NCBI GenBank assembly: GCA_020638905.1
Contig: JACKHP010000029.1
Location: 1-52,891 of the forward strand
DNA length: 52,891 bases
Origin: Planctomycetota bacterium
GTDB lineage: Bacteria; Planctomycetota; B15-G4
Direction: 5' to 3'
The position numbers and the translations under genes are program-made. The notes beneath the pieces are model-generated. The model ran no database searches. It saw nothing but the letters and a program-made list of their open reading frames with translations, and had not been told where the DNA came from. Of the stretch, positions 42,391-51,604 are shown piece by piece (position 1 is the stretch's first letter; every line of letters starts with the position of its first letter).

Positions 42391-44502
42391 ATGACCAAGC
42401 GCTACGGCATCGACCTCGGTACCACCTACTCGACCATCTCCTGGTACGACGAGAGTCGCCAGGAGGTGAAGCCCCTGCCGCTCGAGAGCGAGGACGGTGA
42501 GACGTCGTCGCTGCGCTCGGTCGTCTACTACCCGTCCGACGGACAGCCCGTCGTGGGCGAGGTCGCCTGGAACACGCGCAAGCAGGATCCCGACCGCGTC
42601 ATCGTCGGCATCAAGCGCAAGATGGGCGACGACTACCGCACCGAGCCGATCGACGGCGTGCGTCGCACCCCGCAGGAGGTCTCGACCGAGATCCTGCGCG
42701 TGCTCAAGGAGAACGCCGAGATCGAGATGGGCGAGGCGGTCACCGACGTGGTGATCACCGTGCCCGCGTACTTCGGCGAGCGCCAGTGCGCCGCGACGAT
42801 GGAGGCCGCGCACGCCGCCGGCCTGAACGTGCTGAACATCCTCAGCGAGCCGCACGCGGCGGCGGTGGCCTACTCGATCGAGCAGGCGGTCAACCTGACC
42901 GACAAGCACGTGCTCGTGTACGACCTCGGCGGCGGCACGTTCGACGTGACGCTCATCAAGCCCGTCATCCCGGCGGAGTTCAAGCACGCCGGCGAGGTCC
43001 AGAACCTCACGCTCAATACGCTCTGCAAGGACGGCAACCGCGAGCTGGGCGGCCTCGACTGGGACGAGGTGCTGATCGACCTCGTGGCCGAGAAGTGCAT
43101 CGAGCAGTTCGAGGTCGACCCGCGTCTCGACCCGCGCAACGCGGCCATCCTGCACGACAACTGCGAGCGCGCGAAGCGTGCGCTGTCGAAGAAGCCGACC
43201 GAGATGGTGGTCGCCGACCTGCAGGGCCACATGGTCGAGGTCACCCGCGAGGAGTTCGAGGAGCGCAGCAGCGGCCTGCTGCTCCAGACGCAGATGCGCA
43301 TGGAGCAGGTGCTGCACGACGCCGAGACGAACCACGGCGTGACCCGCGACATGATCGACATCCTGGTCTGCGGCGGCGCGACGCGCATGCCCATGGTCAA
43401 GGAGATGATCGAGCGCATCATGGGCCGCGAGCCGCTCGAGTACAGGAACCCGCAGCTGCTCGTGGCGTGCGGTGCGGCCTACGTGGCCCACGCCCTCGAT
43501 CCGCAGGCGACCATCCCGCTGCCCGGTCCGTCGGGCGAGCTCTCCGAGGAGAGCCGCGTCCGCATCACCGAGGACAGCATCACCGACATCACCTGCCACG
43601 CGGTCGGCATCCAGGTCATCCGCCAGGACGCCAACGGCGAGCGCAAGCCGTTCAACGCGGTCGTGCTCGAGCGCGGCGTGGTGTTCGGCGAGCGGCGCGA
43701 CTTCATCACCGAGACGCTCTTCGACAACCAGACCGAGGTCTGCATCCGCCTCTTCGAGGGCGACAGCGAGAGCGTCGAGGAGTGCACGCACCTGATGGAC
43801 TTCCGCATCGAGGGCCTGCCCGCCAACCGCCCGCGCGGCCGTCCGATCCGCACCACGCTGTGGTTCGGCATGAACGGCATCATCATGGGCAAGGCGGTCG
43901 ACCTCGAGACGAACACCGAGATCGACATCCACTACGATCGTTGGGGCAACGGCAAGAACCAGGCCGCCAAGCCCGCTCCGGCGCAGCGCGCCGCCGCTCC
44001 GGCCCCGGCCGCCGAGCGTCCGGCGATCAAGATCGGCGAGCCGTCGCGCAACGGTTCGGCGCCGGCGCAACCCGCCGCCGCCAAGCCGGCCGCTCCGGCG
44101 CCCCGGCCGTCCGCCCCGGCCCAGCCGGCCGCAGCCCAGCCTGCGACGCCGGTGCAGCCGACCGCGGCGAAGCCGGTCGCACCGGCTCCGCAGCCGGCGC
44201 AGCCCGCGGCCCCCGCGCAGCCGCAGCCGGTGAACGAGCTGCCGCCGCTCGAGCCCGCGGCACCGGCGCAGACGGTCTCGCTGGACGAGGCGCAGCCCGA
44301 GATGGGCGACGACGAGTCCGCCGGCTTCGACCCCGCCCGCCCGTTCGGCGACGCGAACGTCGAGGATCCGGCACCGGTGAACCAGGTCGACGAGGCGCAG
44401 CCCTCGGCCGACGAGGCCGCCGGTCTCTCGCCGATCTCGCAGCCCCAGGACGACTCCTCGAACGACAACGACGAGATGCCGCGTCCGCTCAAGCTGTACT
44501 GA
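42391..44502 (+). CDS. Hsp70-like chaperone without helical lid
   Basis: 703 residues. The ATPase domain is complete: YGIDLGTTYS near residue 6, DLGGGTFDVT from 178 and GGATRMP from 328, with VITVPAYFGERQ and EPHAAAVAYSIE as in DnaK. A beta-sandwich region follows to about residue 520 (ITDITCHAVGIQV ... IMGKAVDLETNTEIDIHYD). The helical lid of DnaK is missing; instead there is a 180-residue Ala/Pro/Gln tail with acidic patches ending PRPLKLY. DnaK-like ATP-driven binding is likely, but without a lid the clients may be held differently. It is preceded by the GrpE-like gene and followed, after a hairpin, by a membrane FN3-like gene. Not the housekeeping DnaK by structure. Confidence 0.85.
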   Translation: MTKRYGIDLGTTYSTISWYDESRQEVKPLPLESEDGETSSLRSVVYYPSDGQPVVGEVAWNTRKQDPDRVIVGIKRKMGDDYRTEPIDGVRRTPQEVSTEILRVLKENAEIEMGEAVTDVVITVPAYFGERQCAATMEAAHAAGLNVLNILSEPHAAAVAYSIEQAVNLTDKHVLVYDLGGGTFDVTLIKPVIPAEFKHAGEVQNLTLNTLCKDGNRELGGLDWDEVLIDLVAEKCIEQFEVDPRLDPRNAAILHDNCERAKRALSKKPTEMVVADLQGHMVEVTREEFEERSSGLLLQTQMRMEQVLHDAETNHGVTRDMIDILVCGGATRMPMVKEMIERIMGREPLEYRNPQLLVACGAAYVAHALDPQATIPLPGPSGELSEESRVRITEDSITDITCHAVGIQVIRQDANGERKPFNAVVLERGVVFGERRDFITETLFDNQTEVCIRLFEGDSESVEECTHLMDFRIEGLPANRPRGRPIRTTLWFGMNGIIMGKAVDLETNTEIDIHYDRWGNGKNQAAKPAPAQRAAAPAPAAERPAIKIGEPSRNGSAPAQPAAAKPAAPAPRPSAPAQPAAAQPATPVQPTAAKPVAPAPQPAQPAAPAQPQPVNELPPLEPAAPAQTVSLDEAQPEMGDDESAGFDPARPFGDANVEDPAPVNQVDEAQPSADEAAGLSPISQPQDDSSNDNDEMPRPLKLY

Positions 44503-44552
44503 TCCAGGGCCGGGACGAAGCGGCACGCCTCGCCGCCCCGCCCCGATCGCCC

Positions 44553-44586
44553 GGGGGACGTCGACCGCCGTCGGTCGACGTCCCCC
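44553..44586 (+). terminator. Terminator-like hairpin after the Hsp70 gene
   Basis: Perfect 15-bp stem GGGGGACGTCGACCG with a 4-base loop, 50 bases after the Hsp70-like stop. No T run. It may only attenuate, since the next gene (44649) lies in the same direction. Confidence 0.6.
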
Positions 44587-44648
44587 GCGCCCGCGAGACG
44601 GGATCCCGACCGAGCCCGCCTCGTCACACCGCCGCGTGAGAAGAAGCC

Positions 44649-45998
44649 GTGCCCCCAGCCTCCGAGAAGCGTCGTCGCAACGTGCTCGCGGTGATCGAGA
44701 TGTTCGCGGGCCTCGGCCTGCCCGTGTGCGACGACGAGAAGGAGATCACGGCACGCCGCGACGAGCAACGCTCGGCACGCAATCGCGAGCTGAACAGCAC
44801 CAAGGGCACGGTGGCCGCGAAGGCCCAGCAGTGGTTCGACTCCGCCGACGCACTGCTCAACCGTCGTGACGAGCTGCTGCTCGTGGTCTACGAGGAGTTC
44901 TCCTCGCTCGCCGAGACGGTCCTCAAGTCGACCATCGAGTCGGGCACCAACGTGCTCGGGCCGGACACGCAGCTCGCGCTGCGCGACCTCGCCACGTCGT
45001 GGTGCCGCGCCCGCGCCGACCTCGCGAACCGCTGGCTCGCCGACTTCCTCGAACAGCACGGCCTGACCGCCGGCGGACTGGTCGAGAAGTCGCGCCTCGT
45101 CGAGGACCTGCGTGCGCGACCGCGCCGCAACAAGGTGCTGCTCTCCTGGAAGTTCCCCGAAGAGGGCTGCGAAGAGGTCTACGTCGTCCGCACGCCCGAC
45201 CCGCCCACGGGCGAGGAGTCCTTCGTCTACCAGGGCAAGGACAGGCGCTTCACCGACACCTCGGTGACGCCCGGCGCGCACCACGCGTACCGCGTGTACT
45301 CGGTGCTCTCGGGACGACGCAGCCTCATGTCCGCCACCGCGAGCACGCGCCACGAACACGCGGGCGGCTCCTCCCTCAAGCTGCAGCTCGCCGCCTTCGG
45401 TCTGGTGGCCGTCGGCCTGGGCCTCGTAGGCTGGGACCGCATCTCGGGCGGCACGCTCTTCGCACGCGGCGCCGACCAGCCCGCCGCCGTGGGATCGTCG
45501 GGGACGCACGACGACGCTCCCCTCCCGACGGCCGAGATCGACCTGCCCAACCGCGGCAGCACGCGCCGGGCCGTCCCGCGCGACTCGGATCCGCTCGCCC
45601 ACGCGCTCGACACGGCACCCGACGATCCGGCCGGCACCGACGGACCTGGAGCCGCCGAGCCGGCGTCCGAGCCGAGCGTCGAGGCCGAGGTCGAGGCGCC
45701 CACGCCGCCGGACGCGCACCTCATCGACCCGCCCAGCCTGGCGTTCGCCGGCTCGACCCTGCAGCTGAAGCTGGCCTGCGACCGTCCGCTGCTGCCCGAG
45801 ATGCAGGATCTCGAGCTGACCGGTCTCACGCTCAAGCGCTACGACTTCGACCTGACGCCTCCCGCCATCGTGTTCGAGGTCACCCCGCTCCTCCCCGACG
45901 AGGAGTCGGGTCGGGCGCACTGGAGCTTCCGCCTCGCCGACGCGGACGGACTGCTGAGCCAACCCATCAGCGGCCAGTGCATCGTCCTGCCACGGTGA
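44649..45998 (+). CDS. Membrane-anchored protein with FN3-like domain, linked to the Hsp70 system
   Basis: 449 residues. Residues 1-140 form a helical domain (GLPVCDDEKEITARRDEQRS ... WFDSADALLNRRDELLL) that I cannot assign; its CDDEKEI / R..LNS / WF / LL.RR.ELL pattern resembles a helical co-chaperone domain, but there is no HPD, so it is not a functional J domain. Residues 158-232 look like an FN3 domain (NKVLLSWKFPEEGCEEVYVV ... AYRVYSV). One membrane helix follows (LQLAAFGLVAVGLGLVGW, about 243-260), then an acidic linker and an Ig-like C-terminal domain. The N-terminus would face the cytoplasm. Its position after the GrpE-like and Hsp70-like genes suggests it recruits that system to the membrane. 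Confidence 0.65.
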   Translation: MPPASEKRRRNVLAVIEMFAGLGLPVCDDEKEITARRDEQRSARNRELNSTKGTVAAKAQQWFDSADALLNRRDELLLVVYEEFSSLAETVLKSTIESGTNVLGPDTQLALRDLATSWCRARADLANRWLADFLEQHGLTAGGLVEKSRLVEDLRARPRRNKVLLSWKFPEEGCEEVYVVRTPDPPTGEESFVYQGKDRRFTDTSVTPGAHHAYRVYSVLSGRRSLMSATASTRHEHAGGSSLKLQLAAFGLVAVGLGLVGWDRISGGTLFARGADQPAAVGSSGTHDDAPLPTAEIDLPNRGSTRRAVPRDSDPLAHALDTAPDDPAGTDGPGAAEPASEPSVEAEVEAPTPPDAHLIDPPSLAFAGSTLQLKLACDRPLLPEMQDLELTGLTLKRYDFDLTPPAIVFEVTPLLPDEESGRAHWSFRLADADGLLSQPISGQCIVLPR

Positions 45999-46763
45999 GG
46001 GGGGACTGCAAGGTCGGCCTGTGCGCGACGCGTCGGGCGACGTGGGACTGCGGCCAGGTGGGGGAACACCTGGCCTCCGTCCCACATCGCCCGCCGCTGC
46101 TCGCGCGGCGCTCCCTTCGCGAGAGAAAAGATGGACTGCTCGGCGGACACGAGCAGAGTGACGGCGTGACGCGGCGCCCACTCCGCACGCGCGGCGCTTC
46201 GGGCCGCTGCATGCGCGCCCGCTGACCATCGTCACGCAGCATCGCGCAGCTTCGGACAGTCCTCGCCGCCTGCGGCGGCTGCGGAACTCGCAGCGCGCTG
46301 GGCATGCGCCTCGGGGCGCGCATTCCGGAGCGGGGGGAAGCTCAGCGCGCTGGCGCGCGACTTCGCGGCGATTCGGAGAGGGCGTCGAGCGAAGGGATCT
46401 TTCGAAGCAGGTGGTGCGCGCCGCGGGGGTGAGTCTCGTGCGTGAGCATGATCGCGAAGTCTGACGGCTTCGAGTTGCGTGCCGGCTCGGGACGGCGCGC
46501 CGTCGCGCGTGAATCGCCGACGGCGCTGCGGCCGAATCCGCTGCGAGTCGGCGGGGCATGCCGGCGCGTCGTTCACGCGCCCGGCATCGAGTGTGCGGAC
46601 CGGAGGAGCGCAGGGGGCGATCGCCCAGCGAGTTCCGCAGGCGCCGCAGGCGCCGAGGACTGCTCGAGCGGGGCGGTCGCCCCCGAGCACCCGGAGTGTC
46701 CGCACACACGGATCTCCAGCTCGCGAGCACTCGCGTGGAGTCGTCCCGCGAGCCGCCCGCCTC
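45999..46763. other. 765-base gene-free region with several inverted repeats
   Basis: No supported gene. It contains a 58-base hairpin (46035-46092), a pair of inverted 35-base copies (46257-46291 and 46628-46662, 33 of 35 matching), and a nested hairpin of 117 bases (46591-46707) with outer stem GTGTGCGGAC and an inner 13 of 14 bp stem GGGGGCGATCGCCC / GGGCGGTCGCCCCC. One inverted copy lies inside the nested hairpin. It may be a relic of a small mobile element or a structured RNA. Confidence 0.6.
46035..46092 (+). terminator. Long imperfect hairpin after the membrane FN3-like gene
   Basis: Outer arms GGGCGACGTGGGAC / GTCCCACATCGCCC (13 of 14 paired), a 3-base mismatch, then an inner stem GGCCAGGTG / CACCTGGCC with a 6-base loop. 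It begins 37 bases after the stop codon. It may be a terminator or a structured RNA element. Confidence 0.55.
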
Positions 46764-47477
46764 CTACGGCAACTCGACGCCGAGTTCGGCGAACTGCCGC
46801 TCCGCGCGGGCGCTCCAGCCCTGGTTGGCCAGCGGGCTGGCGGGACTCGGGTGCAGGATGCGCCCGATGCGCACCCTGTCTCCCAGGACGAGGCGCGCGC
46901 GGCTCTCGGCGAACGCGCCCACGCCGACCACGAGCCTCGGACGCAAGGCGCGCACGACGGCCGCGAGCGCGGTGTCGCACACGGTGAAGAGCGGCGCCTG
47001 CTCGGCCGCCGGCAGCTTGTCGGGGGTGCGGTTGCGTCCGCTCTCCTCGAGGAAGGCCAGCGGGCAGTGGTTCCAGACGAAGAAGCGCGCGAAGAACGCC
47101 TCGGGCGTGCCGAAGCGCTCGCTGACCCATCCCCACAGGCGCGCTCCCGAGACCTCGCTGCGCGTGCAGGCGAGACCCTCGACCCTGCGCTTGGGATGCT
47201 CGCGCTCCGGGCGTTCGACGCGTCCATCGAGCTGCAGCCAGTCGCGCACGAACCCGACTTCGCCGAACGGCACGCCGGTCTGCACCATGCCGAACGGCCC
47301 CGGGTTCATGCCCAGCAGCAGCACCTCGCACGGGACCGTCGCGAAGCGCCTCAGGTACGCCTCGTGCACCTCACGCGCGTACTCGAGCGGGTTGTAGACG
47401 AACGCCACCGGCGGCGCGAAGTGCAGCGCGGAGCACTCACGCGAGAGCGCACGACTGATGCGGACGAGCGACGACAT
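46764..47477 (-). CDS. SMUG1-type uracil-DNA glycosylase
   Basis: Base-excision repair enzyme that removes uracil and some oxidised pyrimidines from DNA. 237 residues. VYNPLEYAREVHEAYLRRF, then LLLGMNPGPFGMVQTGVPFG with the family's active-site loop, WNHCPLAF, and the C-terminal HPSPASP loop that carries the catalytic His, are the hallmarks of the SMUG1 group rather than Ung or family 4 UDGs. MSSLVRISRAL gives the start at 47477; the longer frame upstream is Arg-rich and has no ribosome-binding site. No repair gene is adjacent. SMUG1 is well known in animals and occurs in scattered bacteria, including planctomycetes. Confidence 0.9.
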   Translation of the reverse strand: MSSLVRISRALSRECSALHFAPPVAFVYNPLEYAREVHEAYLRRFATVPCEVLLLGMNPGPFGMVQTGVPFGEVGFVRDWLQLDGRVERPEREHPKRRVEGLACTRSEVSGARLWGWVSERFGTPEAFFARFFVWNHCPLAFLEESGRNRTPDKLPAAEQAPLFTVCDTALAAVVRALRPRLVVGVGAFAESRARLVLGDRVRIGRILHPSPASPLANQGWSARAERQFAELGVELP

Positions 47478-47667
47478 GGCGTCCGAGTCTAGCAGGACTC
47501 TCGCGAACTTCACGGGACGCACACCCTCGCGACGGATGCGCGTCGACGTCTCCGGAATTGTCGCAACATCGCGCGCCACCGACGGCATGAGGGCCCCGTT
47601 GCGACGACGGCGGACGACGGCGTCGCGGGCAGAACCTCCCATCCCGTCCGATCTTCAGGAGAGATCC

Positions 47668-48774
47668 ATGGTCCCGACCCGACTGTCCCGCCTGCGCGGG
47701 ACGGCGCTGAGCGCCCTCGCGGCGCTGGGCGCCTTCACATCCTCCGCGGCGGCCCAGGCGCCGGGCGCGGTCTACGCGTCCACCAACGCCGTGGCCGGCA
47801 ACGAGGTGGCCGTCTTCACCCGCGCGCCCGACGGCACGCTGACCTTCGACGAGTTCGTCGCCACCGGCGGGCTCGGCAGCGGCGCAGGCCTCGGGAACCA
47901 GGGCGGCCTCGTGCTGAGCGACGACGACCGCTACCTCTACGTCGTGGACGCAGGCAGCGACGAGCTGTCGGTGCTGCGCGTGCTCGACGACGGACTGCAG
48001 CTCGTCGACGTCGTCCCGAGCCGCGGCACCCAGCCGGTGAGCGTCGCGCAGCACGACGACGTGCTGTACGTGCTGAACGCCGGGAGCGACACGGTGGCCG
48101 GCTTCCGTCAGCGGCCCGACGGCACGCTCGTGCCCTTCGGACCGAAGCGCACGCTCTCCGGCACGGGCGTCGGCGCCGCGCAGGTCGACCTGAGCAGCGA
48201 CGGCCGCTACCTGTTCGTGACCGAGAAGGCGACCGACTCGATCACGCGATTCCGCGCCACCGCACGCGGACTCCTGGCCCGCAAGGAGGTCCTCGCCAGC
48301 GACGGCCCGACCCCGTTCGGCTTCCACGTGGGACAGCGGCAGCAGCTCTTCGTGTCCCAGGCCGCCGGCGGCGCCAGCGGCGCGGCCACGCTCACGTCGT
48401 ACGCGATCGACCCGTCCGACGGGACGCTGGACGTGCTCTCCGGCTCGGTCGCCAGCAACGAGACCGCCGCCTGCTGGGTCGTGGGCACCCCCGACGGACG
48501 CCTCGTGTTCGTCTCGAACACCGGCACCGACAGCGTCTCGAGCTTCGCGGTCGACTTCGACGGAGTGCTCGCGCTGCGGTCGGCCCAGGCCGGCCTGACC
48601 GGTGACGCGCCCACCGACATGGCGCTCACCGACGACGGACGCTTCCTGTTCGTGCACAACTCGGCCGAGGGCTCGGTGAGCCCCTTCGCCGTGGCGACCG
48701 ACGGGAGCCTGACCAGCCTCTCGGCCCCGGTCACCGGCCTGCCTCCCGGCAGCAACGGCCTCGCGGCACGCTGA
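47668..48774 (+). CDS. Exported beta-propeller protein, lactonase/YncE-like
   Basis: 368 residues. Signal peptide (ALSALAALGAFTSSAAAQ). The rest is a seven-bladed propeller of the 6-phosphogluconolactonase/YVTN type: repeats of the form LSDDDRYLYVVDAGSDELSV, LSSDGRYLFVTEKATDSIT, GTPDGRLVFVSNTGTDSVSS, LTDDGRFLFVHNSAEGSVS, each with the D-G-R-(Y/F)-L-(Y/F)-V core. Family members include lactonases, but exported ones are often binding or structural proteins, so enzymatic activity is not assumed. The ATG at 47668 follows AGGAGAG, and the longer frame is not supported. It stands alone, facing the histidine kinase gene. Confidence 0.83.
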   Translation: MVPTRLSRLRGTALSALAALGAFTSSAAAQAPGAVYASTNAVAGNEVAVFTRAPDGTLTFDEFVATGGLGSGAGLGNQGGLVLSDDDRYLYVVDAGSDELSVLRVLDDGLQLVDVVPSRGTQPVSVAQHDDVLYVLNAGSDTVAGFRQRPDGTLVPFGPKRTLSGTGVGAAQVDLSSDGRYLFVTEKATDSITRFRATARGLLARKEVLASDGPTPFGFHVGQRQQLFVSQAAGGASGAATLTSYAIDPSDGTLDVLSGSVASNETAACWVVGTPDGRLVFVSNTGTDSVSSFAVDFDGVLALRSAQAGLTGDAPTDMALTDDGRFLFVHNSAEGSVSPFAVATDGSLTSLSAPVTGLPPGSNGLAAR

Positions 48775-48807
48775 GCGGCGTCACGCGCCGACCGGCGTCG
48801 TCCGCCC

Positions 48808-48845
48808 AGCCGGTCGGGGCGTCCCTCGGGACGCCCCGACCGGCT
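48808..48845. terminator. Bidirectional terminator-like hairpin
   Basis: AGCCGGTCGGGGCGTCC and its exact complement around a 4-base loop (17-bp stem), between the convergent genes ending at 48774 and 48905. Confidence 0.7.
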
Positions 48846-48904
48846 CGCGTCCCTGAGATGCGCGGCGCCCGAGGTCGTGTGCCGAAGCCGAACCCGGGTC
48901 CGGC

Positions 48905-50857
48905 TCAGAGCACGAGCCTGAAGCAGGCTCCGGGCTCGCCGTCGCGCACGAGTTCGAGTTCGCCGCCCAGTTCGCGGGCCAGGCCGCGGGCGAGCGAGAG
49001 GCCCAGGCCGACGCCGGGGACGTTCTCGGGACCGCGCCGCTCGAAGGCCTCGAACACGCGCCGCACGGCGTCGGCCGGGACTCCCGGTCCGCGGTCGCGC
49101 ACGTCGAAGTGCAGCCGCGCGCCCGCGGAGGACACGCGCAGGACGATCGTCGCGTCGGCCAAGCCGGCGGCGTACTTGGCCGCGTTGTCCACGAGATTGA
49201 AGAGGATCTGCGCGACCACCGTGGGATCGGTGCGCAGCACCCGGGCGTCGGTCGCGGAGTCGGAGTCGGTGCGCAGCGTCATGCCGGCATCGTGCGCCCG
49301 CCGCTCGAGCGTGGGCACGACCCGTCCGAGCAGCGTCGCGACCGACGACTCCTCGAGGCGCACCGGCGAACGCCCCTGCTCGAGACGCGCGTAGGCGAGC
49401 ACGTTCTCGACCAGACGCGAGAGGCGCTCGGACTCCGACTCGAGCGTCTCGAGGTACTCCTGTCGCGTGGCCGGGTCGCTCACCATGCCGCTGGCCAGCA
49501 TCTCGGCGTAGAGCCGGAAGGTCGTGAGCGGCGTGCGCAGCTCGTGCGTCACCGCGGACGCGAAGCGGCTGCGTCGTTCGCCCAGCAGGATGCTGGCCCG
49601 CAGCGTCGTCCCCACCGCACCCACGGCCAGCAGGCCGGCCCCCCACACGAGCACGAGCGACCAGAGCAGCGGAGTCATGCCCTCGGGCGCGCCGAGCGGC
49701 GCGTCCGGGGCCTCGAGCGTCGCCGGGATGGTCGCCAGCACGAGTCCAGCGTCGTCGGCGACCCGATCGTCGCGTCGCCGTCCGAGCATCGGACGCAACG
49801 ACGCGTCCCGCACCAGGTCGCGCACCTCGCCCAGCAGGGCGGAGCGCAGCAGCGTCCAGTCGGTCAGGAAGCCCTGGATCAGCACGCGTGGTCCGACGCG
49901 CACGCGACGCGCGTAGACGAGCGACGGTCCGTCGGGCGGATCGCCCTGGTCCGCGACGCCGACGCGCACGTCGCCTTCGGCCGGAGGACCGGACACCTCG
50001 AGCCAGACCGGCAGCAGCGGTCCCACCGAGACGGCCAGCGGCGTGCGCGATGCGCCGTCCGCGCCCCCGGCGCCCTCGCCGTCGGTCGGACCGTCGGACT
50101 GCTGGAAGTTCCACGGAACGGCGGCCTCGCGCGCCACCTTCGAGGTCTGCGCGCGCTTCTGCAGCTCGACGCGGTTGCTGTACGCATCGTCGGCCGCCTC
50201 CTGCGCCGCGACGGCGCGCGTCGCCGACACGCGTTCGTCGTCGAGGCCCCCGGCGTCGGGCACGGGGGACGCGGCGACCGCGCCCGGCGCGGGGCCGCTC
50301 TCCGCCGGCGCCGCGTCGGCCAGCACGTCGGCGCGACGCTCGGCGCTCTCGAGCTGCGCGTCGAGCGCCGCGAACGAGACGCGCCGCGCCAGGCCGTGCA
50401 GCAGCGTCTGGCTGCGCGAGACCACGGGCTCGGTGGTGCAGGTCTGGAAGGCCAGCAGGCGCTGCTCGCCGGCCGGCACCTGCGGCGAGCTCAACGCGTC
50501 GTCGTGCTCGAGCTGGAAGTGCAGCGGGAACTCGTCCGACGCGGGCACGAGCAGCGGCGACGGCGTGAGCGGCAGGTTCGTGCCCTGCAGCGGCTGCAGC
50601 ATCTCGTCGTAGACGCGGTCGAGCGCGTAGTACGGCTGGTACTCGAAGTAGGGACGCGCCGCCTCGCGCGCGAGGCGCGGCGCGAGCCAGCTGTCCATGC
50701 GCCACAGCGCGAGACGCAGCAGCTCCTGCTGGTCGGCCCGGGCACGCGTGACGCGTTGCTCGTGCTCGAGCTCGAGCGCCAGCGCGCTGACCCACGCCAG
50801 CACGGCGCCCAGGCCCAGCACGCAGGCGACGAAGACCGTCCACCAGCGGCGCGTCAC
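48905..50857 (-). CDS. Sensor histidine kinase with large sensor region
   Basis: 650 residues. One membrane helix at residues 7-28 and another at about 395-415 (LLWSLVLVWGAGLLAVGAVG) flank a 370-residue sensor region that is partly low complexity and of no known domain to me. The HisKA domain carries His438 in AVTHELRTPLTTF; the ATPase has an N box (ILFNLVDNAAKYA), G1 box (DRGPGVP) and G2 box (GVGLGLSLARGLA). It would autophosphorylate His438 and pass the phosphate to Asp54 of the regulator encoded upstream. Its GTG overlaps that gene's TGA. The signal is unknown. Confidence 0.93.
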   Translation of the reverse strand: MTRRWWTVFVACVLGLGAVLAWVSALALELEHEQRVTRARADQQELLRLALWRMDSWLAPRLAREAARPYFEYQPYYALDRVYDEMLQPLQGTNLPLTPSPLLVPASDEFPLHFQLEHDDALSSPQVPAGEQRLLAFQTCTTEPVVSRSQTLLHGLARRVSFAALDAQLESAERRADVLADAAPAESGPAPGAVAASPVPDAGGLDDERVSATRAVAAQEAADDAYSNRVELQKRAQTSKVAREAAVPWNFQQSDGPTDGEGAGGADGASRTPLAVSVGPLLPVWLEVSGPPAEGDVRVGVADQGDPPDGPSLVYARRVRVGPRVLIQGFLTDWTLLRSALLGEVRDLVRDASLRPMLGRRRDDRVADDAGLVLATIPATLEAPDAPLGAPEGMTPLLWSLVLVWGAGLLAVGAVGTTLRASILLGERRSRFASAVTHELRTPLTTFRLYAEMLASGMVSDPATRQEYLETLESESERLSRLVENVLAYARLEQGRSPVRLEESSVATLLGRVVPTLERRAHDAGMTLRTDSDSATDARVLRTDPTVVAQILFNLVDNAAKYAAGLADATIVLRVSSAGARLHFDVRDRGPGVPADAVRRVFEAFERRGPENVPGVGLGLSLARGLARELGGELELVRDGEPGACFRLVL

Positions 50858-51561
50858 GGCTCGTCGTCGCCGCGCGGCAGGCGGTAGCCCTTGCCGCGCA
50901 CGGTCTCGATCACGTCGCCGGCACCGCCGCCGTCGTGCAGCTTCTCGCGCAGTCGCACGACGTGCATGTCGACCGTACGGGTCTGGAGTCCCTTCGGGTC
51001 GAGGCCCCACACCTCGCGCAGCAGCTCGTCGCGCGTCACGCAGCGTCCGCGGGCACGCACGAGATGCGCCAGCAGCGCGGTCTCCTTCTCGGACAGCGGA
51101 CGCACCTCGCCGCCGGCGAGCGTGACGCGCCGCTCGGCCAGCTCGAGCGTGCGTCCGCCGATGCGCAGGGTGCCGCCCGGCACGGGACGCTCGGGCGAGC
51201 GCCGCAACACGGCGCCCACCCGGGCCAGCAGCTCCTTCGCGCTGAACGGCTTGACGACGTAGTCGTCGGCGCCGCCCTCGAGTCCCGCGATGCGGTCGGA
51301 CTCGGAGCCTCGCGCCGTGACCAGGATCACCGGCAGGCCGGGATGCCGCGTGCGCAGCGCCGAGAGCACCGAGAAGCCGTCGCGCCCGGGGAGCATCACG
51401 TCGAGCAGCACGAGGTCGGGCACGCGCTCGTCGACGAGGCGCAGCGCCTGCTCGCCGTCGTCGGTGTGCCGCACCACGTGTCCCGCGAAGTCCAGCGCAT
51501 CGCACAGCCCGCGCCGGATGGCGGGATCGTCCTCGACGACCAGCACCTCGTGTGCGCTCAT
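50854..51561 (-). CDS. OmpR/PhoB-family response regulator
   Basis: 235 residues. Receiver domain at 1-118: acidic pair in VEDDPA, phospho-acceptor Asp54 in LLDVMLPG, Thr/Ser in ILVTARG and Lys in VVKPFS. The C-terminal winged helix (about 140-232) has LSEKETALLAHLVRARGRCV and TVDMHVVRLREKLHD, as in OmpR/PhoB regulators. It should act as a DNA-binding transcription factor after phosphorylation by the kinase encoded downstream. The ATG at 51561 was chosen over a longer frame; the vWA gene stops 43 bases upstream, so the three genes likely form an operon. Confidence 0.95.
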   Translation of the reverse strand: MSAHEVLVVEDDPAIRRGLCDALDFAGHVVRHTDDGEQALRLVDERVPDLVLLDVMLPGRDGFSVLSALRTRHPGLPVILVTARGSESDRIAGLEGGADDYVVKPFSAKELLARVGAVLRRSPERPVPGGTLRIGGRTLELAERRVTLAGGEVRPLSEKETALLAHLVRARGRCVTRDELLREVWGLDPKGLQTRTVDMHVVRLREKLHDGGGAGDVIETVRGKGYRLPRGDDEP

Positions 51562-51604
51562 GGCAGTGCGGCTCTCCGGAAGGCGACGGGGTCCATGGTA
51601 CGCG

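Noticed and set aside
44649..45998. J-domain protein as third member of the Hsp70 operon
   Set aside because: The N-terminal helical region has no HPD tripeptide, so a functional J domain cannot be claimed.
46232..47227. 331-codon minus-strand ORF
   Set aside because: It overlaps the SMUG1 gene in another frame and runs through the inverted-repeat region without a recognisable domain.
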